64,000 nt of DNA. Origin: SKZT01 sp964478625. GTDB taxonomy: Bacteria > Desulfobacterota > Desulfobacteria > Desulfobacterales > SKZT01. Positions 55,701-63,661 of this stretch are shown one piece after another. The notes below the pieces were generated by a model that did not search any database, had not been told where the DNA came from, and saw only the letters and a program-made list of their open reading frames with translations. How positions within the stretch are numbered: position 1 is the first letter of the stretch; each line of letters starts with the position of its first letter. The position numbers and the translations under genes are program-made. Location of the stretch: positions 37,975 through 101,974 of the forward strand of contig CAYZJH010000006.1 in NCBI GenBank assembly GCA_964478625.1, read 5' to 3'.

Positions 55701-57518
55701 TTGGGCCCCCTGACCCGGAAATAATATACCTACCCTCTTACGATCCATATGATTGCTCAGCCAAATTTTTTTTAAAGGCTCATGAACCAATCGGTTTTTA
55801 TCGGGAAACTTTTCCCGAACCATGGACAGGCCTTTTTCAAGGCTTTCGTTCAATTCGTCCGGACTGCCGGCGATAACGGCGCAACGCACAGGTGCTTTTT
55901 TTTCAGCTTCATAGGATAGTTTGCATGCCAAATCCGTCAGTTCTGCAATACTGATCCCTTTGGATATTTCAAGAAGATTTTCAATCTTTCGTTTCATTCC
56001 TTTTGCCGAATCGGCCGTGATTAAAAATACCTCCGTTTCCTGATTAGAGACCATCAGATTTTTTTCGGGTATTGACGGCTTTAGCGATAATTTAGGGGGA
56101 TCTCCGGATTCAAGGGTTACATGACAATTAATTCCGCCGAACCCCATGGCGGATACCCCTGCTCTGACCGTGTCCCGGGAATCCAGAATCTCTCCCAATA
56201 ACGCAGGATAAAGCCGTTTGGCTTTGATATCGAACACAGGATGAGGGTCCCGGCAGCCTGCAGTAGGGGGAATAATCCGCTGGTTTACCGCCATCACTGA
56301 TTTTATCAATCCGCCTATGCCGGATGCAGCTTTACAATGGCCGATAATCGATTTTAACGAAGTCATGGCGCAGCACCGATGAGAATTTTCCACCAGGAGT
56401 GCGTCATCCCCCATAGCCAGGGCAATCCCTTCCAGTTCGATCCGGTCCCCAAGAGTGGTTCCTGTTCCATGCCCCTCCAAAAATTTCAATGATTCCATTC
56501 CATAAGGGGCACTTGAATAAGCCCTTTTCAAGGCTTCGGACTGTCCTTGTGCGCTTGGTGCTGTGAGCCCAGTACTTTTGCCGTCCGATGAAATCCCCCA
56601 TCCATGAACCACTGCATAAATGTAATTTTTATCATTTATAGCGTCCTCCAGGCGTTTTAAAACCACAAACCCGCATCCCTCGCCGGGAATAAAACCGCTC
56701 CCACGCCGATCATAAACGTTCATTTCTTTTTGGGCCAATGCTCGGGTTTTGGCAAAACCGATCATTTCAAAGGTATCCAGGCTGATATCTACACCACCAG
56801 CTAAAGCAAGATCCAGATTCCCACTGGAAAGTTGTGTCGCTGCTGTGGCAAGAGCCAGCAACGACGAAGAGCAGGCCCCATCAATCGTATATCCTCCCCC
56901 GAAGATATTGAGATAATTACAAATTCTTCCGGCGATAGTATTGGAAAGTCCGCCCGCCAGCGAGTCTTCGTTGACCGGTGGAAATACGGATTTATACAAC
57001 AATTCAAGTTTATTCTCCATTTCAACCAATTGTCCGGAAGACAGCCCCACATATTGGGCAGCCGCGTTTAAGGCACGACGGACAAATGGCCATCTAAGCC
57101 TCATGGCGCTGGTTCGGGTTTGTTCACCTGTTAGTGTATTGCCGACAATCACACCCGTGTTCTCTCGAGGTATGGTTTCCCGATCAAAACCGGCATCTGC
57201 AATTGCTTCAAGCGCTACCTCCAAAGCCAGCCAATGAGCAATATCCGTTGATTTAAAGGTTGAAAAAGTAATTCTTCTGGCAGCCCAATCAAAATCAAAC
57301 CCGTCAATAACCGCTGCTTTTCTCCCATATGTCTTATCCGGTTCGTCCGGGTCGGGATGGTAGTACTCAGCCAATGGAAGTCGTTGGTCCGGAAACAGGC
57401 GAAATTGCCGACGACGGGCGAGAATGTTTTCCCAAAGCTGACGAGGATTGCGTGCGTCAGGGTACCAGCATGAAAGCCCGATAATCGCTAAAGGAATGGT
57501 TGGTTTTTCTTTTTTCAT
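49704..57518 (-). CDS. Enediyne-type (PKSE-like) iterative polyketide synthase with two fused hotdog thioesterases
   Basis: This 2604-residue synthase has: KS (1-470; C216 in TIDGACSSS, EGHGTGTTLGD, KSIIGHCKA), AT (about 600-900; S699 in GGHSLGE, NAFHSKL), ACP1 (about 1040-1130, phosphopantetheine S1079 in LNLDSIKAG), a second ACP-like module (about 1130-1210) with Gly-Pro (1167-1168) in place of Asp-Ser, KR (about 1455-1690, TGGARGIT, Y1619), DH hotdog (about 1720-2000, H1750), PPTase (about 2090-2220; D2139 in GCDVEPI, K2184/E2185 in WSAKEA), and two 4HBT hotdog domains (about 2255-2420 and 2455-2604). KS phrases such as RLPLAEYYHPDPDEPDKTYGRKAA, VIVGNTLTGEQTR and RLRWPFVRR are those of enediyne PKSE. 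The last domain has NLVGNIYFANYFVWQGQVR, as in SgcE10/CalE7. Predicted product: a conjugated polyene released by its own thioesterase. Confidence 0.9.
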   Translation of the reverse strand: MKKEKPTIPLAIIGLSCWYPDARNPRQLWENILARRRQFRLFPDQRLPLAEYYHPDPDEPDKTYGRKAAVIDGFDFDWAARRITFSTFKSTDIAHWLALEVALEAIADAGFDRETIPRENTGVIVGNTLTGEQTRTSAMRLRWPFVRRALNAAAQYVGLSSGQLVEMENKLELLYKSVFPPVNEDSLAGGLSNTIAGRICNYLNIFGGGYTIDGACSSSLLALATAATQLSSGNLDLALAGGVDISLDTFEMIGFAKTRALAQKEMNVYDRRGSGFIPGEGCGFVVLKRLEDAINDKNYIYAVVHGWGISSDGKSTGLTAPSAQGQSEALKRAYSSAPYGMESLKFLEGHGTGTTLGDRIELEGIALAMGDDALLVENSHRCCAMTSLKSIIGHCKAASGIGGLIKSVMAVNQRIIPPTAGCRDPHPVFDIKAKRLYPALLGEILDSRDTVRAGVSAMGFGGINCHVTLESGDPPKLSLKPSIPEKNLMVSNQETEVFLITADSAKGMKRKIENLLEISKGISIAELTDLACKLSYEAEKKAPVRCAVIAGSPDELNESLEKGLSMVREKFPDKNRLVHEPLKKIWLSNHMDRKRVGILFPGQGAQQINMARVIAERFSWAADFVRKADKASEKFGAGVISPIMFRSIDRAVDQDMINSWQKTLSMTEYAQPAICLASVIWFRFMKTLGLEPDAVGGHSLGELTAFYAAEAMSENDLFHLAALRGNAMAASVEDAGTMVSLRCSKSEAEKIVREIDGYLVVANINGPQQVVLSGETESIKKAVAKAGKAGIQARELMVSNAFHSKLASRAAQVIKNEAFLNKKSGNIKTRLFSSYTGKEIQSRIYLNGHFSDQVLAPVDFVSMVRNMNRYCDLFLEIGPGRVLSGLAESINKDSGPVCCPIESAAFKDEDLNRCIASIFVHGVDLKWENLYNGRLVRSFVPVSEKQFIENPCETPFDTSGLSGIPLERSAMDTLESLLPEFLSLSKSEISRYLQARGQFLAKVIEADLQYPLPESQLQVSVIKEVQGSTKETISEVLPPELAQEPVESVVLSVVKKITGFSPESLDLDMRIQDDLNLDSIKAGDLIVNISKELKLDLPFEPLNFANASLKDIIERFSEAVKSSQSVEPDVTTPDAFEIVMAQASALTGYPMETLDADALVTKDLNIGPDQLQRIIEGSSQLLDVDLHLDLEPLKLRSLRQIASILSRMVKEKTHSELSDDFEGFFGNQAYHIDSWVRDFKVEMVETSFPSPPDWWGKRHEDDWQNVNALILCDNDNNDIGDALRLVILNQGAQVRLATYEEAAVHHLKDDSSFSLLIAILSGMPDPWKSPDAYLRHTLQQLSSIASPPLASKAPRRRTTVVYIQFGGGSFGTLPPFYNPNLCCSSSLAKSIHLERDDLRVRVIDFSKGVNPKALAENAIVEINTPEAFAAVGFDHALKRYVQRPKVLEPANYQKRNIQWSSEDVILVTGGARGITASIALGVARKTGARMALVGSSPHPDHQPGTNSSHEIHETLLKFSNNGLVAQYFSCDVTKNESVRKLLERISVEMGSVTGIIHGAGVNRPRQIKDVSIEGALGEIGPKVLGAINLMNALEKSPPKMFAGVSSIIGYTGMPGNAWYGFSNEMLEMLLRTFLSKHSQTSILSVAYSIWRDEGMGHRMGSVDYLKRMGIDSIATEEGVKRFVNLFLKDPGSDRILVSARLAGLDTFCPEPLPEPRNVRYLERMLYTVPEVESVFQIHLTLENDRYLKDHVYNGSYLFPTVFGLEAMAQVASHAVGKTDLKRVRIENVQLKRPITVDPETGSNIMIQAQVGEKPDTRSLRKICTKIFRQDTGVREPYFSAEFIFDPENSPLDINILKPLNPLGIIPKLDLYRDNLLFQGPTFQRIQNLFSIVAKEGERVEEAEEAIFTTRLSDPENISKDAFTEPAHMHLMLGDPFFRDSLLQSAQILLPRMTCLPYFIEKIDIYPYQRGLHETLTGMVQLDLKNGHEVRFSVIAKDDEGVVRETMEGYVLYILKHLDNNPFPAELIDPVKRDISELQKRLDSMEKKFGIEVPNFYIAYLPGIHELPEDQRHLCELPLINKTIERASGQSLEHTNLKIQWLDDGKPVITGSENAPLNISISHDQRLCICVAGERPQGCDVEPIKSRNRQDWLGLIGKDNEIVLQSLLDGSDSIDCAGTRIWSAKEAIKKATGKNLSGIEIFKIEKDAVVFRVKKSDEPLYILTFPIHLTWGPERMFSFIVNKTLEDDSTWKKVAAGYDDLVSIKAYENVEQGGPQGQSFFIHRFPISFKPNAQLSRKVYFSHYFFWLGEVREIGLWPVLGFVSDQLATGKWGLVTNKTRMKFLGEATAQEQVEVRVWANANYGTANSTMDLTFDYRKILHDGNYERLAWCEQQVTWVKILDHGIVEPKSYPDYYWNFVKKSMLPKYEAPNNPDPMPEALAFLLNLEGDFEQYRAPVKPVVEPVLFEKTIETSLDNSNLVGNIYFANYFVWQGQVRDHYFYKIIPEYFRGVGKNGELLCLQTQVQHLREAMPFDTIIVTMALKVLTKHRVTFHFEYFRKESDGSRTKIAFGEQENIWVVRGEDGKPIPSDFPKPVLEQFKNAIAH

Positions 57519-57837
57519 AAAAATTCAAAACTGAGTTGAGGTCATTTTAATCAACAAAAAAATTTGTGGCCAATCAGAAGTTAAGTTTCCTATATCCTTA
57601 AAAAAAATGATTGTCAAATATCCTTAATTGATTTTAAAATTTTATTGGATGTTTTTTAACATTTCAATTATTTTTTGATAATTGTTATGTTGCACTAATA
57701 ACTGATGTAAATCACAAAAAAGTATGATACAAAATATTCGATTTGATTCAAGTAGTTAACTTGAAGATTTATGGGTAACTATTGAACCTTAAGATTCTTC
57801 CCTAGCCATACTCCTAATGATTGATCGGAATTTGAAC
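57519..57837. promoter_or_regulatory. Divergent AT-rich promoter region of PKS and kinase genes
   Basis: About 320 bases, very AT-rich, separate the starts of the minus-strand PKS and the plus-strand kinase gene, and should hold both promoters. It contains one clear inverted repeat (57747-57765) and runs of A/T. I could not assign -35/-10 boxes or a sigma-54 site with confidence. No small gene is convincing. Confidence 0.5.
57747..57765. promoter_or_regulatory. Inverted repeat, candidate operator
   Basis: TTCAAGT (57747-57753) and ACTTGAA (57759-57765) are perfect inverted arms around AGTTA, 72 bases upstream of the likely kinase start and 229 bases from the PKS start. It is a plausible dimer binding site; the partner protein is unknown and chance occurrence in AT-rich DNA is possible. 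Confidence 0.4.
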
Positions 57838-60800
57838 ATGGACCTTATTCAAGGTTATCAAATCGAAACTAAAATCTATGAGAGCGCAAATACAATTATT
57901 TTTCGTGGTTATCGGATCAAAGACATGTGCCCGGTGACCATGAAAGTATTAAAAAAAGAACATCCGACTTCTGCTGAAATCCTGCGATTTGAAAATGAAC
58001 TAAAAATATTGCGTTCACTAGATTCAGAAGGTGTCCTTAAAGTGATCGATTATGAAGAGTATTGTCAAAAACGGGTCATCGTTTTTGAGAATTTCGAAGG
58101 AGAACCGATTGGAAATATCATATCTGAAAAGGGTATCCCTATTGGCGAGTTTCTTCAATTGGCGATCCAAATCACGGAAATTCTTGCACGAATCCACGAT
58201 GCGAAAATTATTCATAAAGATGTCAGCCCCTCCAATATTCTCTTAAATCAACTAACCGGTGAAATAAGGATCATTGATTTTGGAAGCTCAACATCGCTCT
58301 CCCGTGAAATTCCATCTGTGTTGTCCCCGAATTTTTTCGAAGGTACATTGAGCTATATTTCTCCCGAACAGACCGGTAGAATGAACCGGCTGATCGATTA
58401 CAGGACTGATTTTTACTCGTTAGGAGCAACACTTTATCACCTTCTGATGGGTACCCCTCCGTTTGAATCCGATGACCCACTGGAACTGATTCACGCTCAT
58501 ATCGCCAAAATTCCGATCGCACCGCATGCTATCGACAAAAGTATTCCCACTTCTGTTTCCGAAATCATCATGAAACTTCTGGCCAAAAATGCCGAGGACA
58601 GATACCAAACCTGTCGAGGATTGATAACGGATTTAGAAAACTGCCGCCACCAATGGAAAATGTTTGGAAAAATTGAACCGTTCACTCCGGCACAAAAAGA
58701 TTTTTCCGGAAGACTTCAACCATTCCAAAAACTCTACGGCCTCGAAGATGAGATCGATTTTTTGATCGGTGAATTTGAAGAAGTCAATAAAGGCAAAAAC
58801 AAACTGATCTTTATTGCAGGATATTCAGGTATTGGAAAGACATCACTGGTGCGCGAGATCCATCGTCCGATTGCACTGCGCAAAGGCTTTTTCATATCCG
58901 GAAAATTTGACCAGCTCCAAAAGGATATGCCTTATCATGCCTTGGCAGAAGCATTAAAGGAGCTGGTGCAATATTTTCTCACGGAATCCGATGAAAAGGT
59001 TCAATTCTGGAAAATTAAACTACTCGATGCACTCGGACCCAATGCGCAAATTGTCATCGACCTGATCCCTGAATTGGAAATCATTATCGGTCCACAACCC
59101 CCCATACCGGTATTTGGTCCTGCGGAGACACAGAATCGATTTAACCTGGTGTTTCAAAATTTTATCAAAGTCTTTTGTGAACCCGAGCATCCTTTGGTAA
59201 TTTTTTTGGATGATCTGCAATGGGCTGATTCTGCATCATTGAAATTAGTACAGCTATTGGCTGCTGACAGAAAAATTAAACATTTGCTGATCATAGGGGC
59301 TTACAGAGACAACGAACTCGAACAAAGCAATCCCCTGGTTAACCTTTTTAACACTCTCCAGTCAGAGGGCATTGAGTATAGCCTTCTTAATCTTCGTCCC
59401 CTGGAATCCAAACACATTCATCAGTGGATTTCGGAAACGCTTTGCGCCCCCCAAGACCAGATTCTTGGCCTTGTGGACCTGGTTTTGCAAAAAACCGGAG
59501 GGAACCCTTTTTTTACCGCCATGTTTTTGAATTCTCTGTATGCTGAAAAACATTTGAAATTCGATTTCGAAAATCAAATATGGCAGTGGAATTTATCTCA
59601 AATCCAACAGCTGAATATTACGGATAATGTTGCCGATCTGCTTACAAAAAAAATCCGACGATTTTCAGATGACACCCTGCAACTATTGAAAATCTCTTCC
59701 TGTGTGGGAAATCAGTTTCTGATAGAGACCCTATCGGCCATATCAGACAAATCCCTGGGGGAATGTACAAAACTTTTGCAGGAACCCATCACAGAAGGAA
59801 TTTTAATGCCTGTGGGCGAAAGCTATTTTCCAATGAAACAGGCTTGTAAACAAAGCCCGGAACGAGTTTCCAACATTTTTCGCTTTTCTCATGATAAAAT
59901 TCGTGATTTCATTTACTCAATGATTGAACCTGAATATTGTAAGACGATTCATTTCAAAGTCGGCCAATATCTTTTCGAAAACACTCCATTAAACAGGCAG
60001 CCTCTCATAATTTTTGAAATAGTCAATCAACTCAATCTCGGGTCTGATTTGGTTTCGTCCGACGAAAAAAGAATTGAATTGGCTCTATTGAACTTAAAGG
60101 CAGGCAAAAAAGCAAAAGCCTCCGCAGCTTATGAAAGCGCATTGGACTACTTTCAGGCAGGAATCAAAATTTTACCTGAAACCCAATGGAACGATCATTA
60201 TGAAATAACGCTTTCCCTGTATATAGGAGCAGCGGAATCCTCGTATCTTTCCGGTCGTTATGACCATATGGAAAATTTTTCCTGCGCTGTTTTAAAAAAG
60301 GCCGGAAACCTGTTGGACCAGATTAAGGTTTTTGAAATAAAAATACAGGCATTGAATGCTCAGTATAAACTAAAAGAAGCCATCTCAACCGCCAGATATG
60401 CGCTTGAACTTTTAGGGGTGAAAATCCCAAAACGAGTTAATAACCGGCATATCACAATGAAATATGTCATGACACGACTTATGATCGCCGGCAAAAAGGT
60501 TGAAAACCTTTCTAAATATGCTCAAATGAGAGATCCCTCCAGACTCGCGGCCATGCGAATTATGATGAGCGTAATTACCCCGGCTTACTTTGCTGATCCT
60601 TTGTTCTTAAGGTTTATTGTTCTAAAAATGGTGCAATATTCCCTGAAATATGGCAATGCTTCGGAATCGACTGTCTCCTACTCATTCTATGGGATGATTC
60701 TTTGCGGCATTATCGGAGACATCAATGTAGGACACAGTTTTGGAACCCTTGCACTGGAACTGATTCAACGGTCCGGAACCAACGCATTCAGAGCCAGGAC

Positions 60801-63402
60801 TAATGTCATGGTCTATGCATTTATCCACCACTGGAAAGCACATCTTCAGGAGACCATTGAACCTTTTGAGCAAGCTTACCGCGCCGGCCTTGAAACCGGA
60901 GATCTGGAATATGCAAGTTTTTCCATGTTTTTTTTATCTTTTTATTCCTTTGTCTCCGGGAAAAAACTTTATCAAGTTGAAGATCTTATGGTGAAAAACA
61001 GTGACGCAATAAAACACCTAAAACATGAGTCTGCCTTTCATATGCATGAGATTTATCGCCAAACCATTGTCAATTTGCAGGGAAAATCCTCTAACCCATG
61101 GAATTTGACCGGCGATATTTATGATGAAAATCAAATGATTGACACCCATTTGCGAGCCAATGATCGGACGACACTGGTCAATCTCTATTACAATAAACTA
61201 CTGTTATCTTATCTTTTTGAACGTTACGATTATGCCGTGGAAAGTGGCGATATGGCGGAAAAATACTTGGATAGTGCCCCCGGAGTATTTGGTGTTACCT
61301 TGATTAACTTTTTTTCTTCGTTATCCCAACTTGCTTTGTATGAGAAAAGTTCAACTGCTAAAAAGGGAAAAATTAAACACAAGGTTACAATTAATCAAAA
61401 AAAGATGAAAAAATGGGCCCAGTATGCTCCTATGAACCACCTTCACAAATATTTTCTGGTGGAGGCCGAGCTGAACCGCATTGCAGGCAAAGCAAAAAAT
61501 GCCATTTTTTTCTATGATGAAGCCATCAAGCTGGCCAGGCAAAATGAATATATCCATGAACAAGCCATTGCCAATGAACTGGCGGCGAAATTTTACCTTG
61601 CCCGTGGTGAAAAGGAAAAAGCCATTGCGTATTTGCAAAACGCCAGATTCGGTTTTTTAGACTGGGGAGCTATTTCCAAAGTCAAGGCAATGGACGAAAC
61701 CTATGGACAGATCCTGGACAATTTTCAAATCGAGCAGCAAGTTGATAAAAATTTACCTTCAAAAAATCTTTCCAAAACCACTTACAAATCACTTGAAAAA
61801 CTGGACTTTATATCGATCATGAAAGCTTCTCAAAGCATTTCCAGTGAAATAGTTTTTGAAAGACTTCTGGATCAACTCATGAAAATCATCATGGAAAATG
61901 CAGGTGCTCAGCGCGGTGTTCTGATTTTGAAATCCGGTGAAAACTTTTTTATTGAAGCTGAATTAACCCTGGAACAAGAGAATACCAGTATACTAATGTC
62001 CATTCCTCTGGATAAAAGCAAAACCATTCCTTTGTCTATCGTCAATTACGTGGCAAGAACCCGAAAATTCCTGGTCTTAAAAAATGCTTTCAAGGAGGGA
62101 GATTTCAGGAACGATCCTCAGATTCTTGCCTGCTGCTGCAAATCGATTTTTTGCGGGCCGATTTTACACAAATCGAGACTTTTGGGGGTCCTATACCTTG
62201 AAAATAATCTTGTAACGGGCGCCTTTAATTCCGAAAGGCTTGAAGTCCTTAAATTATTAACTTCTCAGATTGCAATATCTCTGGAAAATGCCAGGCTCTA
62301 CTCAAATCTTGAAGAATCAGAGCTTCGTTACAGACAATTATATGAAAATATTATCGATTTGGTGGTTTTAATCGATAAAAAAGATCGGATAATTATGGCA
62401 AACCCTCGTTTTTATTCTACTATTGGAACATCCGATGATACGATTCGTCCAAGAGAAAAAAATTTCAAAACTTGGGTATTCCCTGATGACTGTCAATTGG
62501 TACAATCAGGATTACTCGACAGGTTGCATGAAGGAAATGAAATTAAAGATTTTCATTTCAGACTGCAGAATAAAGTCAATCATATTTTCCATGTGGAATG
62601 TAATGCAAAATGCATTCAAAAGGACAATGAATTAGTCGGGTATCAAATGGTCATCCGCGATATTACCGAACGAAAACGACTGGAAAAAAAACTGCTCGAT
62701 TCGGTAAAAGATGTTGAAAGCGCCAGGACCGGCACTATCCTTGGCCTTGCAAAACTTGCGGAATATCGCGATGAAGCCACCGGGGCCCATCTGGAGCGTA
62801 TTCGGGAATACACCCTTCTCCTGGCCAAAGAACTGTCCAAAAAACCTCATTATCGACACTATATCACCGATCAATATATCAGCGACATTTACTTTTCTTC
62901 CATTCTTCACGATATCGGCAAAGTGGGTATTCCCGATTCCATTTTGCTCAAACCGGGAAGGCTTTCCAAAGAAGAATTTGAGGTCATCAAACGGCATTCA
63001 ACCATTGGCGGTGATGTTTTAAAACAGGTCAATGCCAAAACCAAGGGCCGCTCTTTTTTGACCATAGGAATGCACATTGCTTATTTTCATCATGAGAAAT
63101 GGAACGGTACCGGATATCCTAACGGCTTAAAAGAAAACGATATTCCATTATCAGCCAGAATCGTAGCACTTGCCGATGTTTACGATGCTCTGACCTCGGT
63201 ACGCATTTACAAAGAAGCCTTTTCTCATCAGAAGGCGAAGGAGATTATCACCAGCGAAAGCGGAAAACATTTCGATCCTGAAATTGTGGAAGCTTTTTTG
63301 GCCCATGAAGCCACTTTTGATTATATCCGAAACGAAATGCAGGAAGAAGAAGGCGCCTTTCTCATAGAAGATTTTCCATACATTTCCAGAACCAAGAGAT
63401 AA
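57838..63402 (+). CDS. Giant Ser/Thr kinase–AAA–TPR–GAF–PAS–HD-GYP protein
   Basis: The start ATG 57838 is chosen because MDLIQGYQIETKIY lines up with the sister protein start MIFIEGYQILSLL; ATG 57817 would add seven residues. The 1854-residue protein has a kinase domain (1-270) with intact K36, catalytic loop IIHKDVSPSN (D128) and DFG (147-149). An AAA_16 ATPase follows (about 300-560, AGYSGIGKTSLVRE, LVIFLDDLQWAD), then TPR-like helices (about 720-1310), GAF (about 1335-1485), PAS (about 1495-1620) and HD-GYP (about 1630-1830). HD-GYP is complete: H1691-D1692 in LHDIGK, HHEKWNGTGYP (GYP 1759-1761). It should phosphorylate proteins and degrade c-di-GMP. It is divergent from the PKS gene. Confidence 0.9.
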   Translation: MDLIQGYQIETKIYESANTIIFRGYRIKDMCPVTMKVLKKEHPTSAEILRFENELKILRSLDSEGVLKVIDYEEYCQKRVIVFENFEGEPIGNIISEKGIPIGEFLQLAIQITEILARIHDAKIIHKDVSPSNILLNQLTGEIRIIDFGSSTSLSREIPSVLSPNFFEGTLSYISPEQTGRMNRLIDYRTDFYSLGATLYHLLMGTPPFESDDPLELIHAHIAKIPIAPHAIDKSIPTSVSEIIMKLLAKNAEDRYQTCRGLITDLENCRHQWKMFGKIEPFTPAQKDFSGRLQPFQKLYGLEDEIDFLIGEFEEVNKGKNKLIFIAGYSGIGKTSLVREIHRPIALRKGFFISGKFDQLQKDMPYHALAEALKELVQYFLTESDEKVQFWKIKLLDALGPNAQIVIDLIPELEIIIGPQPPIPVFGPAETQNRFNLVFQNFIKVFCEPEHPLVIFLDDLQWADSASLKLVQLLAADRKIKHLLIIGAYRDNELEQSNPLVNLFNTLQSEGIEYSLLNLRPLESKHIHQWISETLCAPQDQILGLVDLVLQKTGGNPFFTAMFLNSLYAEKHLKFDFENQIWQWNLSQIQQLNITDNVADLLTKKIRRFSDDTLQLLKISSCVGNQFLIETLSAISDKSLGECTKLLQEPITEGILMPVGESYFPMKQACKQSPERVSNIFRFSHDKIRDFIYSMIEPEYCKTIHFKVGQYLFENTPLNRQPLIIFEIVNQLNLGSDLVSSDEKRIELALLNLKAGKKAKASAAYESALDYFQAGIKILPETQWNDHYEITLSLYIGAAESSYLSGRYDHMENFSCAVLKKAGNLLDQIKVFEIKIQALNAQYKLKEAISTARYALELLGVKIPKRVNNRHITMKYVMTRLMIAGKKVENLSKYAQMRDPSRLAAMRIMMSVITPAYFADPLFLRFIVLKMVQYSLKYGNASESTVSYSFYGMILCGIIGDINVGHSFGTLALELIQRSGTNAFRARTNVMVYAFIHHWKAHLQETIEPFEQAYRAGLETGDLEYASFSMFFLSFYSFVSGKKLYQVEDLMVKNSDAIKHLKHESAFHMHEIYRQTIVNLQGKSSNPWNLTGDIYDENQMIDTHLRANDRTTLVNLYYNKLLLSYLFERYDYAVESGDMAEKYLDSAPGVFGVTLINFFSSLSQLALYEKSSTAKKGKIKHKVTINQKKMKKWAQYAPMNHLHKYFLVEAELNRIAGKAKNAIFFYDEAIKLARQNEYIHEQAIANELAAKFYLARGEKEKAIAYLQNARFGFLDWGAISKVKAMDETYGQILDNFQIEQQVDKNLPSKNLSKTTYKSLEKLDFISIMKASQSISSEIVFERLLDQLMKIIMENAGAQRGVLILKSGENFFIEAELTLEQENTSILMSIPLDKSKTIPLSIVNYVARTRKFLVLKNAFKEGDFRNDPQILACCCKSIFCGPILHKSRLLGVLYLENNLVTGAFNSERLEVLKLLTSQIAISLENARLYSNLEESELRYRQLYENIIDLVVLIDKKDRIIMANPRFYSTIGTSDDTIRPREKNFKTWVFPDDCQLVQSGLLDRLHEGNEIKDFHFRLQNKVNHIFHVECNAKCIQKDNELVGYQMVIRDITERKRLEKKLLDSVKDVESARTGTILGLAKLAEYRDEATGAHLERIREYTLLLAKELSKKPHYRHYITDQYISDIYFSSILHDIGKVGIPDSILLKPGRLSKEEFEVIKRHSTIGGDVLKQVNAKTKGRSFLTIGMHIAYFHHEKWNGTGYPNGLKENDIPLSARIVALADVYDALTSVRIYKEAFSHQKAKEIITSESGKHFDPEIVEAFLAHEATFDYIRNEMQEEEGAFLIEDFPYISRTKR

Positions 63403-63430
63403 TCCTTAAAAGCTTTTTCCTCTATGATAG

Positions 63431-63661
63431 TTACACTCCGGGTTCTCTTCCGGCTTCAAAACATTTTCTTTCCACATAAGTAGATGTTCTGGGATCGAAA
63501 ACCGCCTCATTTTCATGAATATACCGAGGTCCGCCCTCCCATGCCCCACAGGCCATAACCACCGGATCGCCCAAATTGAACGGCCTTCCACAACCGGGAC
63601 ATCCATCCGTCAACGTATTGATCATCTCCAAATTAACCAGCTTTGTATATGATTTAGCCAT
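63431..63661 (-). CDS. Small zinc-ribbon-like protein
   Basis: The protein has 76 residues from ATG 63661 (MAKSYTKLVNLEMINTL). The frame continues 22 codons upstream but GGAGG sits seven bases before this ATG. It holds CPGCGRPF (about residues 20-27), a single CxxC, and further Cys at MACGAWEGG and RKCFEAG, so four Cys/His positions could bind zinc. I know no family function for it. It converges with the kinase gene, leaving 28 bases. Confidence 0.65.
   Translation of the reverse strand: MAKSYTKLVNLEMINTLTDGCPGCGRPFNLGDPVVMACGAWEGGPRYIHENEAVFDPRTSTYVERKCFEAGREPGV

Noticed and set aside
49704..57518. A complete enediyne biosynthesis cluster
   Set aside because: Only the synthase and fused thioesterases are present; neighbours are kinases, a small zinc protein and fatty-acid oxidation genes, with no E3/E4/DUF1702 genes.
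49704..57518. PUFA synthase (PfaA) assignment
   Set aside because: There are no tandem ACP repeats and no PfaB-D partners, and the KS phrases and PPTase position match PKSE instead.
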